This document shows, in pieces, positions 1-5,803 of a stretch of DNA of 10,285 nt (the first letter of the stretch is position 1; every line of letters starts with the position of its first letter). A program made the position numbers and the translations under genes. The stretch lies in the NCBI GenBank assembly GCA_023391955.1, contig JAEWAA010000173.1:1-10285 (forward strand), given 5' to 3'. The notes beneath the pieces are model-generated. The model searched no databases. It was not told where the DNA came from and saw only the letters and a list, made by a program, of their open reading frames with translations. Origin of the DNA: Bacillota bacterium (GTDB lineage: Bacteria; Bacillota; Bacilli; Paenibacillales; NBRC-103111).

Positions 1-815
1 TCTGGAGCCACGACATCGGCGGCTTCGAAAACACGGCCCCGGCCCATGTGTTTAAACGCTGGCTGGCCTTCGGGCTGCTCTCCAGCCACAGCCGCCTCCA
101 CGGCAGCCATTCTTACCGGGTGCCATGGGCGTATGATGAGGAGTCAGTGGACACGGCACGCTTTTTCACCAAGCTCAAATGCAGCCTGATGCCCTATCTC
201 TACGATGCTGCCGCCCAGGCGCATGAGCAAGGCCTGCCGGTGATGCGGGCGATGGTGCTGGAGTTCCCGGATGATCCGGCCTGCCTGTATCTGGACCGGC
301 AGTACATGTTAGGCGGCAGCCTGCTGGTGGCCCCGGTATTCAGCGAGCAGGGGGATGTGGACTATTACCTGCCCCGCGGCAGATGGACCCGGCTGTTAAC
401 CGGCGAAACGGAGGAAGGCGGCCGCTGGATCAGGGAAAACCATGGTTTCCTAAGCCTGCCGCTGTGGGTGCGGCCCAATTCCTTTGTGGCTGTGGGGGCT
501 GTGGACCACCGGCCGGACTATACGTATGCGGAGGATGCTGACCTCCGGCTGTACGCGTTGGAGGATGGGCAACGTGCGAAGGTACAGGTTCGGGACACCA
601 AAGGAGCTGTTGCTTTATCCGTTTCGGCCGTACGTGAGCAGCAGTCGCTGCGGATCCGTTATGAAGGAACCGGCGCTCCCTTCCGGATTTCATTGTATAG
701 TATGGGAGCGGTGGCTGCTGTGGAAGGCTCCGGTGTTGAAGCAGGGCCGGATACGCACAGCTTAAGTATTCCCGCCGGCGACTTGGCCGGTGAGATCACC
801 GTTCGTTTGGAATAA
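1..815 (+). CDS. yicI: GH31 alpha-xylosidase (YicI type), 3' part only
   Basis: This is the C-terminal 270 residues of a family 31 glycoside hydrolase that removes alpha-linked xylose from the non-reducing end of xylo-oligosaccharides such as isoprimeverose units. The reading frame is open from base 3 to the TAA at 813-815, and the true start lies left of the window. The fragment opens with WSHDIGGFENTAPAHV, a near-perfect match to the YicI segment whose Asp is the acid/base catalyst (Asp482 in E. coli YicI). HSRLHGSHSYRVPWAYD follows at about residues 29-45, then the C-terminal beta domains (DRQYMLGG, HGFLSLPLWVRPNS). From about residue 170 onward conservation with YicI falls off, as is usual for the last beta-sandwich. 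E. coli YicI has 772 residues, so roughly two thirds is missing here because of the window edge and not because of truncation. An internal GTG at 48 is not the start. No signal peptide can be judged. The enzyme is cytoplasmic in characterised relatives. Exact substrate preference is inferred from similarity. Confidence 0.93.
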   Translation, partial: WSHDIGGFENTAPAHVFKRWLAFGLLSSHSRLHGSHSYRVPWAYDEESVDTARFFTKLKCSLMPYLYDAAAQAHEQGLPVMRAMVLEFPDDPACLYLDRQYMLGGSLLVAPVFSEQGDVDYYLPRGRWTRLLTGETEEGGRWIRENHGFLSLPLWVRPNSFVAVGAVDHRPDYTYAEDADLRLYALEDGQRAKVQVRDTKGAVALSVSAVREQQSLRIRYEGTGAPFRISLYSMGAVAAVEGSGVEAGPDTHSLSIPAGDLAGEITVRLE

Positions 816-851
816 GCCGGGTAGACAGGCGGCAGCTCAACCCGCATAGCA

Positions 852-891
852 AAACCCCCTTCGTTGGATGTTAGTCCAACGGAGGGGGTTT
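852..891 (+). terminator. Rho-independent terminator, probably bidirectional
   Basis: A 17-bp stem (852-868 with 875-891, one G-U pair) closes a 6-base loop (TGTTAG), 36 bases after the xylosidase stop. The plus strand continues TTTGTTTG. The base of the stem is AAAA on the left, which gives a short U run on the minus strand as well. It therefore probably ends the xylosidase transcript and can also stop the convergent nifZ-thiI transcript, for which no closer minus-strand terminator is visible. Confidence 0.88.
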
Positions 892-943
892 GTTTGTGGG
901 ACGATGGCAGCGGCTCGTTCATGCCTCCCCAAAGTACGCCGAA

Positions 944-973
944 CCGCTAACGGAACTCAAAAGCCCTTAGCGG
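944..973 (+). repeat. TAACGGAACTCA hairpin repeat, copy R1
   Basis: The 22-bp core at 948-969 reads TAACGGAACTCA, then AAAG, then CCCTTA. Flanking bases make the arms CCGCTAA (944-950) and TTAGCGG (967-973) perfectly complementary, so the unit can fold into a hairpin. Its core starts exactly 50 bp before that of copy R2. Confidence 0.8.
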
Positions 974-993
974 CCGCAAATGGGCCAGTTTGA

Positions 994-1023
994 ATTTTAA
1001 CGGAACTCAGCGACCCTTAGAGC
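994..1023 (+). repeat. TAACGGAACTCA hairpin repeat, copy R2
   Basis: The core at 998-1019 reads TAACGGAACTCA, GCGA, CCCTTA, in the same orientation as R1. The flanks are not complementary here, so only TAA/TTA and the inner GG/CC can pair. This makes it the weakest hairpin of the four. Confidence 0.78.
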
Positions 1024-1053
1024 ACAATTTGCACCCAATTTCGTCCGGTTTAC

Positions 1054-1084
1054 GCGGCTAAGCGTCTCTGAGTTCCGTTAGCGC
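1054..1084 (-). repeat. TAACGGAACTCA hairpin repeat, copy R3 (inverted)
   Basis: Read on the minus strand, the core (1080 to 1059) is TAACGGAACTCA, GAGA, CGCTTA, with arms GCTAA and TTAGC. At its 5' end it overlaps another perfect inverted repeat, TAGCGC (1079-1084) and GCGCTA (1091-1096), separated by AGAGAG. Confidence 0.8.
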
Positions 1085-1105
1085 AGAGAGGCGCTAGATT
1101 TTCAC

Positions 1106-1133
1106 CTGTAAGAGCTTCTGAGTTCCGTTAGCC
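1106..1133 (-). repeat. TAACGGAACTCA hairpin repeat, copy R4 (inverted)
   Basis: Read on the minus strand, the core (1130 to 1109) is TAACGGAACTCA, GAAG, CTCTTA. It lies exactly 50 bp from R3 in the same orientation. R1-R2 and R4-R3 thus form two same-spaced pairs facing each other. Confidence 0.8.
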
Positions 1134-1184
1134 CACCAGGACGGCGGGGTCTCCCTTTACTCACTAACGTACCAAGACGGCAGA

Positions 1185-2396
1185 TTAAAACAACTCATCC
1201 AGCTCCCGTGCGGACTGGCCTGCCCCGATGACCTGGGTTTCCGTGCCCTCCACCGCCAGCCGGATTAGCTCGTCCAGTCCCGGGATCATCGCCTCCACCT
1301 TTTCCACCGTCCGGATGCCCGGGTTCGTGGAGGGAGACTTCGGCAGGAACAGCGTGCAGCAATCCTCATAGGGCTGGATGGAGATGGGGAAGGTGCCGAT
1401 TTTCTCCGAAACCTTCACAATCTCTCCTTTGTCCATGGTGATCAGCGGCCGCAGCACCGGAATTTGGGCCGCCCGGCCGATGACATCCAGACTGGCCAGC
1501 GTTTGACTGGCCACCTGGCCCAGACTCTCTCCGGTAATCAGCGCCTTGGCGGAACGCCGCTCCGCCAGCTGCTCCGCTATCCGCAGCATGGCTCTCTTCA
1601 TGCAGATGACCAGCAGATTTTCCCGCCCCTGCTCCTTCAGCTTCACCTGAATGTCCGTAAACGGCACCATATGCAGCTTGAGCGTACCCGAATACCGGGC
1701 CAGCTCCCGGGCAAGGTCCTCCACCTTCCGTTTGGCGCGTTCACTGGTGTACGGATAGCTGTGGAAATGGACAGCTTCAATCTCCAGCCCCATCCGCATG
1801 GACAGCCAGCCCGCAACCGGACTGTCAATCCCGCCGGACAATAGCAGCAGCCCCTTCCCGTTGGTGCCCAGCGGATATCCGCCGCTTCCCGGCACAATAT
1901 CCGTAAATACAAAGGCTTCCTTGTCCCGGATGTCCACCCACAGCGTCACCTCAGGGTGATGCACATCCACCCTCCAGCCTTGGGTGTGGCGAAGAATGTG
2001 TCCGCCCACCAGCTGCATCAGCTCCATGGAATCATGGGGATACTTCTTGTTGGAGCGTTTCGCCGCCACCTTAAAGGTGCGCTTCCCTTCCGGGGGCTCA
2101 AGCTCCCGCATCAGCGCAAGCGCCTTTTCCCGGATATCTTCCAATTCCAGGCTGACCTTATGGGCAGGGCTGTAAGAGGCCAGCCCAAAAATCTTGTCCA
2201 GCACCTCTGCCGCCGCCTCAAACGGCGTATCCTGCAAAGCAATATGAATTCGTCCGAATTCCAGGGATATTCCCGCCTGGGGATACTGCTCCCGCAAGGG
2301 CTGCAGCTGCTGGAGCACTCTTTTTTCGAAACGGTACCGGTTGCGTCCCTTAAGGGTAAGCTCGCCCAGTCGGACAATAACTGTGTTGGGTTTCAT
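1185..2396 (-). CDS. thiI: tRNA 4-thiouridine synthase ThiI, without rhodanese domain
   Basis: ThiI adenylates uridine 8 of tRNA and replaces its oxygen with sulfur to give s4U, a near-UV sensor and stability mark. The 403-residue protein shows the N-terminal ferredoxin-like part beginning with VIVRLGELTLKGRNR, a THUMP region (about 60-165), and the PP-loop ATPase motif SGGIDS at 187-192, whose Asp corresponds to the catalytic Asp of E. coli ThiI. A conserved Cys pair follows in YEDCCTLFLPKSP (346-347). The protein ends at the Bacillus-type length with no C-terminal rhodanese domain, so sulfur must come directly from a partner desulfurase, here encoded just upstream. I chose the ATG at 2396, preceded by AGGAGG at 2406-2411. 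A TTG-initiated version eight codons longer overlaps the preceding gene and has no fitting ribosome site. In B. subtilis, ThiI of this type serves s4U synthesis and is not needed for thiamine synthesis. That the same holds here is inferred. Confidence 0.95.
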   Translation of the reverse strand: MKPNTVIVRLGELTLKGRNRYRFEKRVLQQLQPLREQYPQAGISLEFGRIHIALQDTPFEAAAEVLDKIFGLASYSPAHKVSLELEDIREKALALMRELEPPEGKRTFKVAAKRSNKKYPHDSMELMQLVGGHILRHTQGWRVDVHHPEVTLWVDIRDKEAFVFTDIVPGSGGYPLGTNGKGLLLLSGGIDSPVAGWLSMRMGLEIEAVHFHSYPYTSERAKRKVEDLARELARYSGTLKLHMVPFTDIQVKLKEQGRENLLVICMKRAMLRIAEQLAERRSAKALITGESLGQVASQTLASLDVIGRAAQIPVLRPLITMDKGEIVKVSEKIGTFPISIQPYEDCCTLFLPKSPSTNPGIRTVEKVEAMIPGLDELIRLAVEGTETQVIGAGQSARELDELF

Positions 2397-2409
2397 TGTT
2401 TGTTTCCTC

Positions 2410-3567
2410 CTAAAGGCCAAGTCCGGATGAAGGGGCCAGCTTGCGCATTACGCGCTCCAGCTCATCGGCAGCCCGTTCCAAATCTTCTGCAGTTTCATTT
2501 TCTGAAAAGCTGATGCGCAAGCCTGCAGCAGCTTCGGCCTCCGGAACGCCCATAGCCGAAAGCACCCGGCTGGGACGGTTGTCGCCCGACGAGCAGGCGG
2601 AACGGGTAGAGATGTAAATTTCCTGTTCCTCCAGGCTGTGCACCAAGGTTTCGGGCCTGTAGCCGGGGCAGGAAAATTGGACCACATGGGGCGCCATCTC
2701 CTCCATCCGCGGGGAGCCATGAACCACCACGCCGTCCATCCGGGACAGCCGTCGCACCAAGCTTTCCCGCAAGGCATACATATGCGCTGTTTTAGCGGCC
2801 AGGCCCTCCACCGCCATACGGGCGGCTTTGGCCATGCCTACAATCAGGGGCACATTTTCGGTGCCCGAACGCAGTCCCTGCTCCTGCCCGCCTCCCGCCA
2901 AAAGCGGGTACAGCTGCAGCCCCTCCCGCTTGTACAGCATGCCTATTCCCTTGGGACCGCGGAATTTATGGGCGGAGAAGCTGACCAGATCAGCATTCCA
3001 CTTGGCCGGGGACACAGGGAGTTTGCCGAAGGCCTGCACCGCATCTACATGGAACACAATGCGGGGATACTGCTTCAGCAGCTGCCCCGCCTCCTCCACC
3101 GGCTGAATGCGGCCGGTTTCGTTGTTGACCGCCATGATGCTGACCAGAATCGTCTCCTTGCATATAGCCGCTGCCAAATCCTCCACCCGCACTGCTCCGG
3201 TGGCATCCACCGGCAGATAGGTCACCCGGAACCCCTCCTGCTCCAGCTGACGGAAGGCTTCGTATACGGAAGGGTGTTCGATGGCAGTGGTAATCAGATG
3301 GTTGCCCCGGGAACGGAATGCCATCGCCGCCCCTTTCACAGCCATGTTGTTGCTCTCCGTCCCTCCGGACGTAAACAGGATCTCCTGGGGTTTGACCGCA
3401 AGGGTGCCGGACAGCACCTCTCTGGCACGGATCAGCAGCTTCTCAGCTTCCACCCCAAGCCGGTGCAGGGAGCTGGGGTTGCCGTAATATACATTCATAC
3501 ACTGCGTCACGGCGGCGGTTACCTCCGGCCGCAGCGGTGTCGTAGCGCAATAATCCAGATAAAGCAT
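2410..3567 (-). CDS. nifZ: Cysteine desulfurase, NifS/NifZ-like partner of ThiI
   Basis: This PLP enzyme takes sulfur from L-cysteine, releasing alanine and leaving a persulfide on its active-site cysteine. The 385-residue protein begins MLYLDYCATTPLRP and has the PLP-contacting region with His98 (IEHPS), the PLP lysine Lys201 in SFSAHKFRGPKG, and the persulfide cysteine Cys325 in STRSACSSGDN. The ATG at 3567 is preceded by AAAAGGAG (GGAG at 3579-3582). An in-frame extension to 3675 is possible on paper but crosses a terminator-like hairpin and precedes the conserved fold, so I reject it. The TAG stop overlaps the thiI ribosome binding site, leaving 13 bases to the thiI start, so the two genes are surely cotranscribed. 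This pairing matches the B. subtilis nifZ-thiI pair, where NifZ is the dedicated sulfur donor to ThiI. An additional general role as IscS-like donor cannot be excluded. Confidence 0.92.
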   Translation of the reverse strand: MLYLDYCATTPLRPEVTAAVTQCMNVYYGNPSSLHRLGVEAEKLLIRAREVLSGTLAVKPQEILFTSGGTESNNMAVKGAAMAFRSRGNHLITTAIEHPSVYEAFRQLEQEGFRVTYLPVDATGAVRVEDLAAAICKETILVSIMAVNNETGRIQPVEEAGQLLKQYPRIVFHVDAVQAFGKLPVSPAKWNADLVSFSAHKFRGPKGIGMLYKREGLQLYPLLAGGGQEQGLRSGTENVPLIVGMAKAARMAVEGLAAKTAHMYALRESLVRRLSRMDGVVVHGSPRMEEMAPHVVQFSCPGYRPETLVHSLEEQEIYISTRSACSSGDNRPSRVLSAMGVPEAEAAAGLRISFSENETAEDLERAADELERVMRKLAPSSGLGL

Positions 3568-3593
3568 ACGTCTCGGCTCTCCTTTTTCTATAC

Positions 3594-3625
3594 AAAAAGA
3601 AAAAAGACCGGTTTCTCGATCTTTT
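3594..3625 (-). terminator. Terminator-like hairpin between transglycosylase gene and nifZ
   Basis: On the minus strand AAAAGATCG (3625-3617) pairs with CGGTCTTTT (3610-3602) around a 6-base loop, with one G-U pair, followed by a U-rich tail that includes TTTTTCTTTTT. It lies 75 bases after the transglycosylase stop and only about 10 bases before the nifZ ribosome site (AAAAGGAG). It most simply ends the transglycosylase transcript. Because no promoter fits between it and nifZ, it may also sit in the nifZ leader. Confidence 0.6.
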
Positions 3626-3699
3626 CCCGTGTACATCTTATGGTAGTACAGCCCGTCCCAAAATACCAGCCCCAATATGAGAGCCTTGGCCCTAGGCTG

Positions 3700-4377
3700 T
3701 TAAACTTCGTATTGCGCTTTATAACCCAGCACCTTGGATACGTAGGCTTGGGTTTCCTTGGGCAATTGCCCCAGCTTGGCATACAGGTCCGCATCGTTTT
3801 TGATGCCCAGCCTGTCCACTCTGCCCGGACCGGCGTTGTACGCGGCCAATGCAACAGCTTCGTTGCCGTCATATTTGCGGAGCAGGTTGGATAAGAAGCG
3901 TGTGCCGCCTTCAATATTCTGAACCGCATCGAAGGGATTGCTGACCCCCAGCCCCTGGCCGGTAGCATCCATCAGCTGCATCAGGCCCTTGGCTCCAGCC
4001 TTGGACACGGCATTGCTGTCATATCCCGACTCCGCCTCGATAACCGCCTTCACCAGGCTGGAATCCACACCGTGACGGCGGCTTGCCGCTTGGATCGGCT
4101 GCTCATAATCGGAAGGAGCCGACTTGCCGGATAACGGTGCGCTCAGGGCATCATTGCCCAGGTAAGCGGAGCTCCATTTTCCTCTGGCCAGCAGCTCCGC
4201 GGCGGGAATCACCTTATGCCTGGAGGATTCCGCAGCAGAATCACCCAGCAATAGCTGGAGCAGCTCGGAAAAATCCGTTCCCGTTCCGTTTGTTTGGCTC
4301 CCGCCAGTCAGTGTGTCCGTACTCTGGAGCATCTGCAGAGACAGCAGCTGTTTGAGCACAGATGGATCAATGGACAT
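3700..4377 (-). CDS. SLT-family lytic transglycosylase without signal peptide
   Basis: This 225-residue protein carries a C-terminal lysozyme-like SLT domain (about 90-215) predicted to cleave the MurNAc-GlcNAc bond of peptidoglycan. The diagnostic series is present in order: AVIEAESGYDSNAVSKAGAKG, with the catalytic Glu at about 116, then GLMQLM, NPFDAVQNIEGGTRFLSNLL, and ALAAYNAGPGRVDR at about 177-190. The first 90 residues are polar and low-complexity, starting MSIDPSVLKQLLSLQMLQ, with no signal peptide or membrane segment. B. subtilis CwlQ (YjbJ) is, to my recollection, a similar small enzyme, but orthology is uncertain. Export could go through the flagellar apparatus, through another non-classical route, or after lysis; the sequence does not decide. 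The start ATG at 4377 follows GGGGAG at a spacing of 8. The gene stands alone and diverges from the small membrane-protein gene. Confidence 0.88.
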   Translation of the reverse strand: MSIDPSVLKQLLSLQMLQSTDTLTGGSQTNGTGTDFSELLQLLLGDSAAESSRHKVIPAAELLARGKWSSAYLGNDALSAPLSGKSAPSDYEQPIQAASRRHGVDSSLVKAVIEAESGYDSNAVSKAGAKGLMQLMDATGQGLGVSNPFDAVQNIEGGTRFLSNLLRKYDGNEAVALAAYNAGPGRVDRLGIKNDADLYAKLGQLPKETQAYVSKVLGYKAQYEV

Positions 4378-4420
4378 GACTATCGCTCCCCGGTTGTAAA
4401 GTTACGCCTTCCTTTCCAAT

Positions 4421-4449
4421 ATTGTACCTTGTTTGGATTGTCTAATCTA
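4421..4449 (-). promoter_or_regulatory. Possible promoter for the transglycosylase gene
   Basis: On the minus strand TACAAT (4426-4421, five of six matches to the -10 consensus) is 17 bases from TAGATT (4449-4444, three of six to the -35). The placement about 45 bases before the start codon is reasonable. The weak -35 keeps this tentative. Confidence 0.3.
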
Positions 4450-4479
4450 CTGGAAATATAGCGAATTTGCATGAATCAG

Positions 4480-4489
4480 GTCTATAGAC
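4480..4489. promoter_or_regulatory. 10-bp perfect palindrome in the divergent intergenic region
   Basis: GTCTATAGAC lies between the divergent transglycosylase and small membrane-protein genes, 51 bases before the latter's start. It could be a regulator site or an AT-rich promoter part (TATAGA). A 10-bp palindrome can also occur by chance. Confidence 0.25.
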
Positions 4490-4540
4490 TTAGGGCAGAC
4501 TATTGCCAAATAAGTCCAAAAGCATATAAAGGAGCAGCTT

Positions 4541-4741
4541 ATGCTGGAAAAACTGCTGAAATTCCTGACCCAAATCAATTTGCTGGTGGCCTTCCTTATT
4601 CTTTTGGCCGGGCACATCATGATGTATTACCTGTTGGAAAATGAAAATTGGCTGGCGCTGGCCTTCGCCGCCTCCCTGACCGATACCGCCGTTCTGGCCG
4701 GCCTGCAGCTGTATGCCATGTTCAAAACGCGGGCCAAGTAA
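4541..4741 (+). CDS. Small two-helix membrane protein of unknown function
   Basis: I do not recognise this 66-residue protein. It is well supported as a gene by AAAGGAG ending 6 bases before the ATG and by its composition. A short amphipathic start (MLEKLLKFLTQ) precedes a hydrophobic segment at about 12-32 (INLLVAFLILLAGHIMMYYL). A brief polar turn (ENEN) and a second hydrophobic segment at about 37-60 follow, and the tail is basic (KTRAK). Two transmembrane helices with both ends facing the cytoplasm would fit the positive-inside rule. It is the only plus-strand gene between the xylosidase and the window's end and is divergent from the transglycosylase gene. No dedicated plus-strand terminator is seen. 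The hairpin at 4793-4823 may stop it, but it lacks a good U run in this direction. Confidence 0.75.
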   Translation: MLEKLLKFLTQINLLVAFLILLAGHIMMYYLLENENWLALAFAASLTDTAVLAGLQLYAMFKTRAK

Positions 4742-4783
4742 TAATTCCCCAAAAGTGACGTGGAGCCCCCGTGTAAACATTCA

Positions 4784-4823
4784 CCAAAAAAACAGACCCG
4801 CTGAACCAAATCAGCCGGGTCTG
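4784..4823 (-). terminator. Rho-independent terminator of the ABC transporter operon
   Basis: On the minus strand the arms are 4823-4811 and 4804-4793: CAGACCC pairs with GGGTCTG, then a one-base bulge, then GCTGA pairs with TCAGC, around a 6-base loop. Seven uninterrupted T follow. It begins 14 bases after the last permease gene ends. Confidence 0.9.
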
Positions 4824-4837
4824 CTCTGTGTTTGCCT

Positions 4838-5785
4838 TTAAAACCGCTGCTCCCGGACATACGGGACACCCAGCGCCTCCGGTGTGCCGGAGGGTTTGTT
4901 GCGGTTGCGCCAGCCCAGGTACATCAGCACCAGGATGGTGACCACATAAGGAATCATTTTGAGAAAATAAACCGGGATCGTACTACCTGTAAGCTGAATC
5001 CGGAAGCCCAGGGAATCCAGAGCGCCGAAGAGATACGCGCAGAACAAGGCCCGCAGCGGATTCCATCTGGCGAAGATAATCAGCGCTACGGCAATCCAGC
5101 CCTTGCCTGAGGTCATGCCTTCCGTCCAGCTGGGGGTATAGGCCAAAATCAGGTCGGCACCGGCCAAACCAATCAGCGCCGTGCCGCTGATAACATAGAG
5201 ATACCGGGACAGCTGCACCCGGATGCCCATGACATCCGCCGTAGCCGGACTGTCGCCGATGGCTTTCAGATGAAGGCCAAAGGAGGTGTAGTGGATCAAG
5301 AGATGCAGTACAATCACCAGGAAAATACTGAACCAGGTGAGCACGTCCATATGGGCGAACAGCTCGCCGATCAACGGGATCGGCTCCAGAAACGGGAGAT
5401 CCACAAGAGGCGCTTTGCCGGGCAACGGCTGGCCGCTGATGGACTTGCCCAGATAAGCACTGAGCCCGCTGCCGAACAGGGTCATGGCCAAGCCGGTCAT
5501 GGCATGGTTAGCCCGCAGGGTTACCGTCAGGAAAGCATGCAGCACACCAAGCAGCGCCGTTACCGCTACTGCCGAGATAAGAGTAAGTGGCAGACTGCCG
5601 GTGCGGATGTACACCAGACAGGTGACTACAGCGCCCATGAGCATAATGCCCTCGGCGCCAAGCTGGATAATGCCCGCCCGTTCATTGAGAATGCCGCCCA
5701 ATGTGGCCAGCAGAAGCGGAGTGCCGGCGGAGATTGCCGCCACCAGCAATTGAACGGAGAAGCTGTACAGGTTGAAATCGTTCAT
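4838..5785 (-). CDS. nupQ: ABC importer permease 2 (NupQ-like, BPD_transp_2 family)
   Basis: This 315-residue integral membrane protein is the second of two different permeases that form the translocation path of a BMP-type nucleoside importer. About eight to nine hydrophobic stretches run from residue 10 to 291. Family landmarks are NERAGIIQLGAEGIMLMGA at 34-52, the cytoplasmic coupling segment LKAIGDSPATADVMGI at about 173-188, which contacts the ATPase, and GKGWIAVALIIFARWNP near 227-243. The ATG at 5785 has AAGGAGGGG upstream, and the gap from the previous gene is 18 bases. It is the last gene of the operon. Its length and landmarks match B. subtilis NupQ (YufQ). The substrate is inferred from the family. 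Confidence 0.9.
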   Translation of the reverse strand: MNDFNLYSFSVQLLVAAISAGTPLLLATLGGILNERAGIIQLGAEGIMLMGAVVTCLVYIRTGSLPLTLISAVAVTALLGVLHAFLTVTLRANHAMTGLAMTLFGSGLSAYLGKSISGQPLPGKAPLVDLPFLEPIPLIGELFAHMDVLTWFSIFLVIVLHLLIHYTSFGLHLKAIGDSPATADVMGIRVQLSRYLYVISGTALIGLAGADLILAYTPSWTEGMTSGKGWIAVALIIFARWNPLRALFCAYLFGALDSLGFRIQLTGSTIPVYFLKMIPYVVTILVLMYLGWRNRNKPSGTPEALGVPYVREQRF

Positions 5786-5803
5786 ATGCTTGTTTTCCCC
5801 TCC

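Larger units (their letters stand above)
816..1184. other. Gene-free intergenic stretch between convergent genes
   Basis: These 369 bases separate the ends of two convergent genes. They contain the terminator at 852-891 and four copies of a hairpin-forming repeat (944-1133). I see no credible coding region, RNA gene or promoter. A weak direct repeat, ACCAGGACGGCGG at 1135-1147 and ACCAAGACGGCAG at 1171-1183, lies next to the thiI stop. Confidence 0.7.

Noticed and set aside
48..815. GTG at 48 as the start of the xylosidase gene
   Set aside because: The frame is open to the left edge and the residues before it (WSHDIGGFENTAPAH) are a catalytic motif of the family, so the gene begins outside the window.
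944..1133. A CRISPR array, suggested by 22-bp repeats spaced 50 bp apart
   Set aside because: There are only four copies, in two orientations, with variable positions inside the repeat and no cas genes nearby.
2397..2420. An eight-codon TTG-initiated extension of thiI
   Set aside because: The ATG at 2396 has AGGAGG at ideal spacing, and ThiI homologues begin at the VIVRLGELTLKG region right after it.
3568..3675. A 36-codon N-terminal extension of the cysteine desulfurase
   Set aside because: The conserved fold starts at MLYLDYCATTP with its own AAAAGGAG site, and the extension runs through a terminator-like hairpin.
2638..3894. Long antisense open frames opposite the desulfurase, ATPase and lipoprotein genes (also 7078-8277 and 8438-9694)
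   Set aside because: They are mirror frames of well-identified genes in GC-rich DNA, with His/Gln/Gly-rich nonsense-like products and no ribosome sites.
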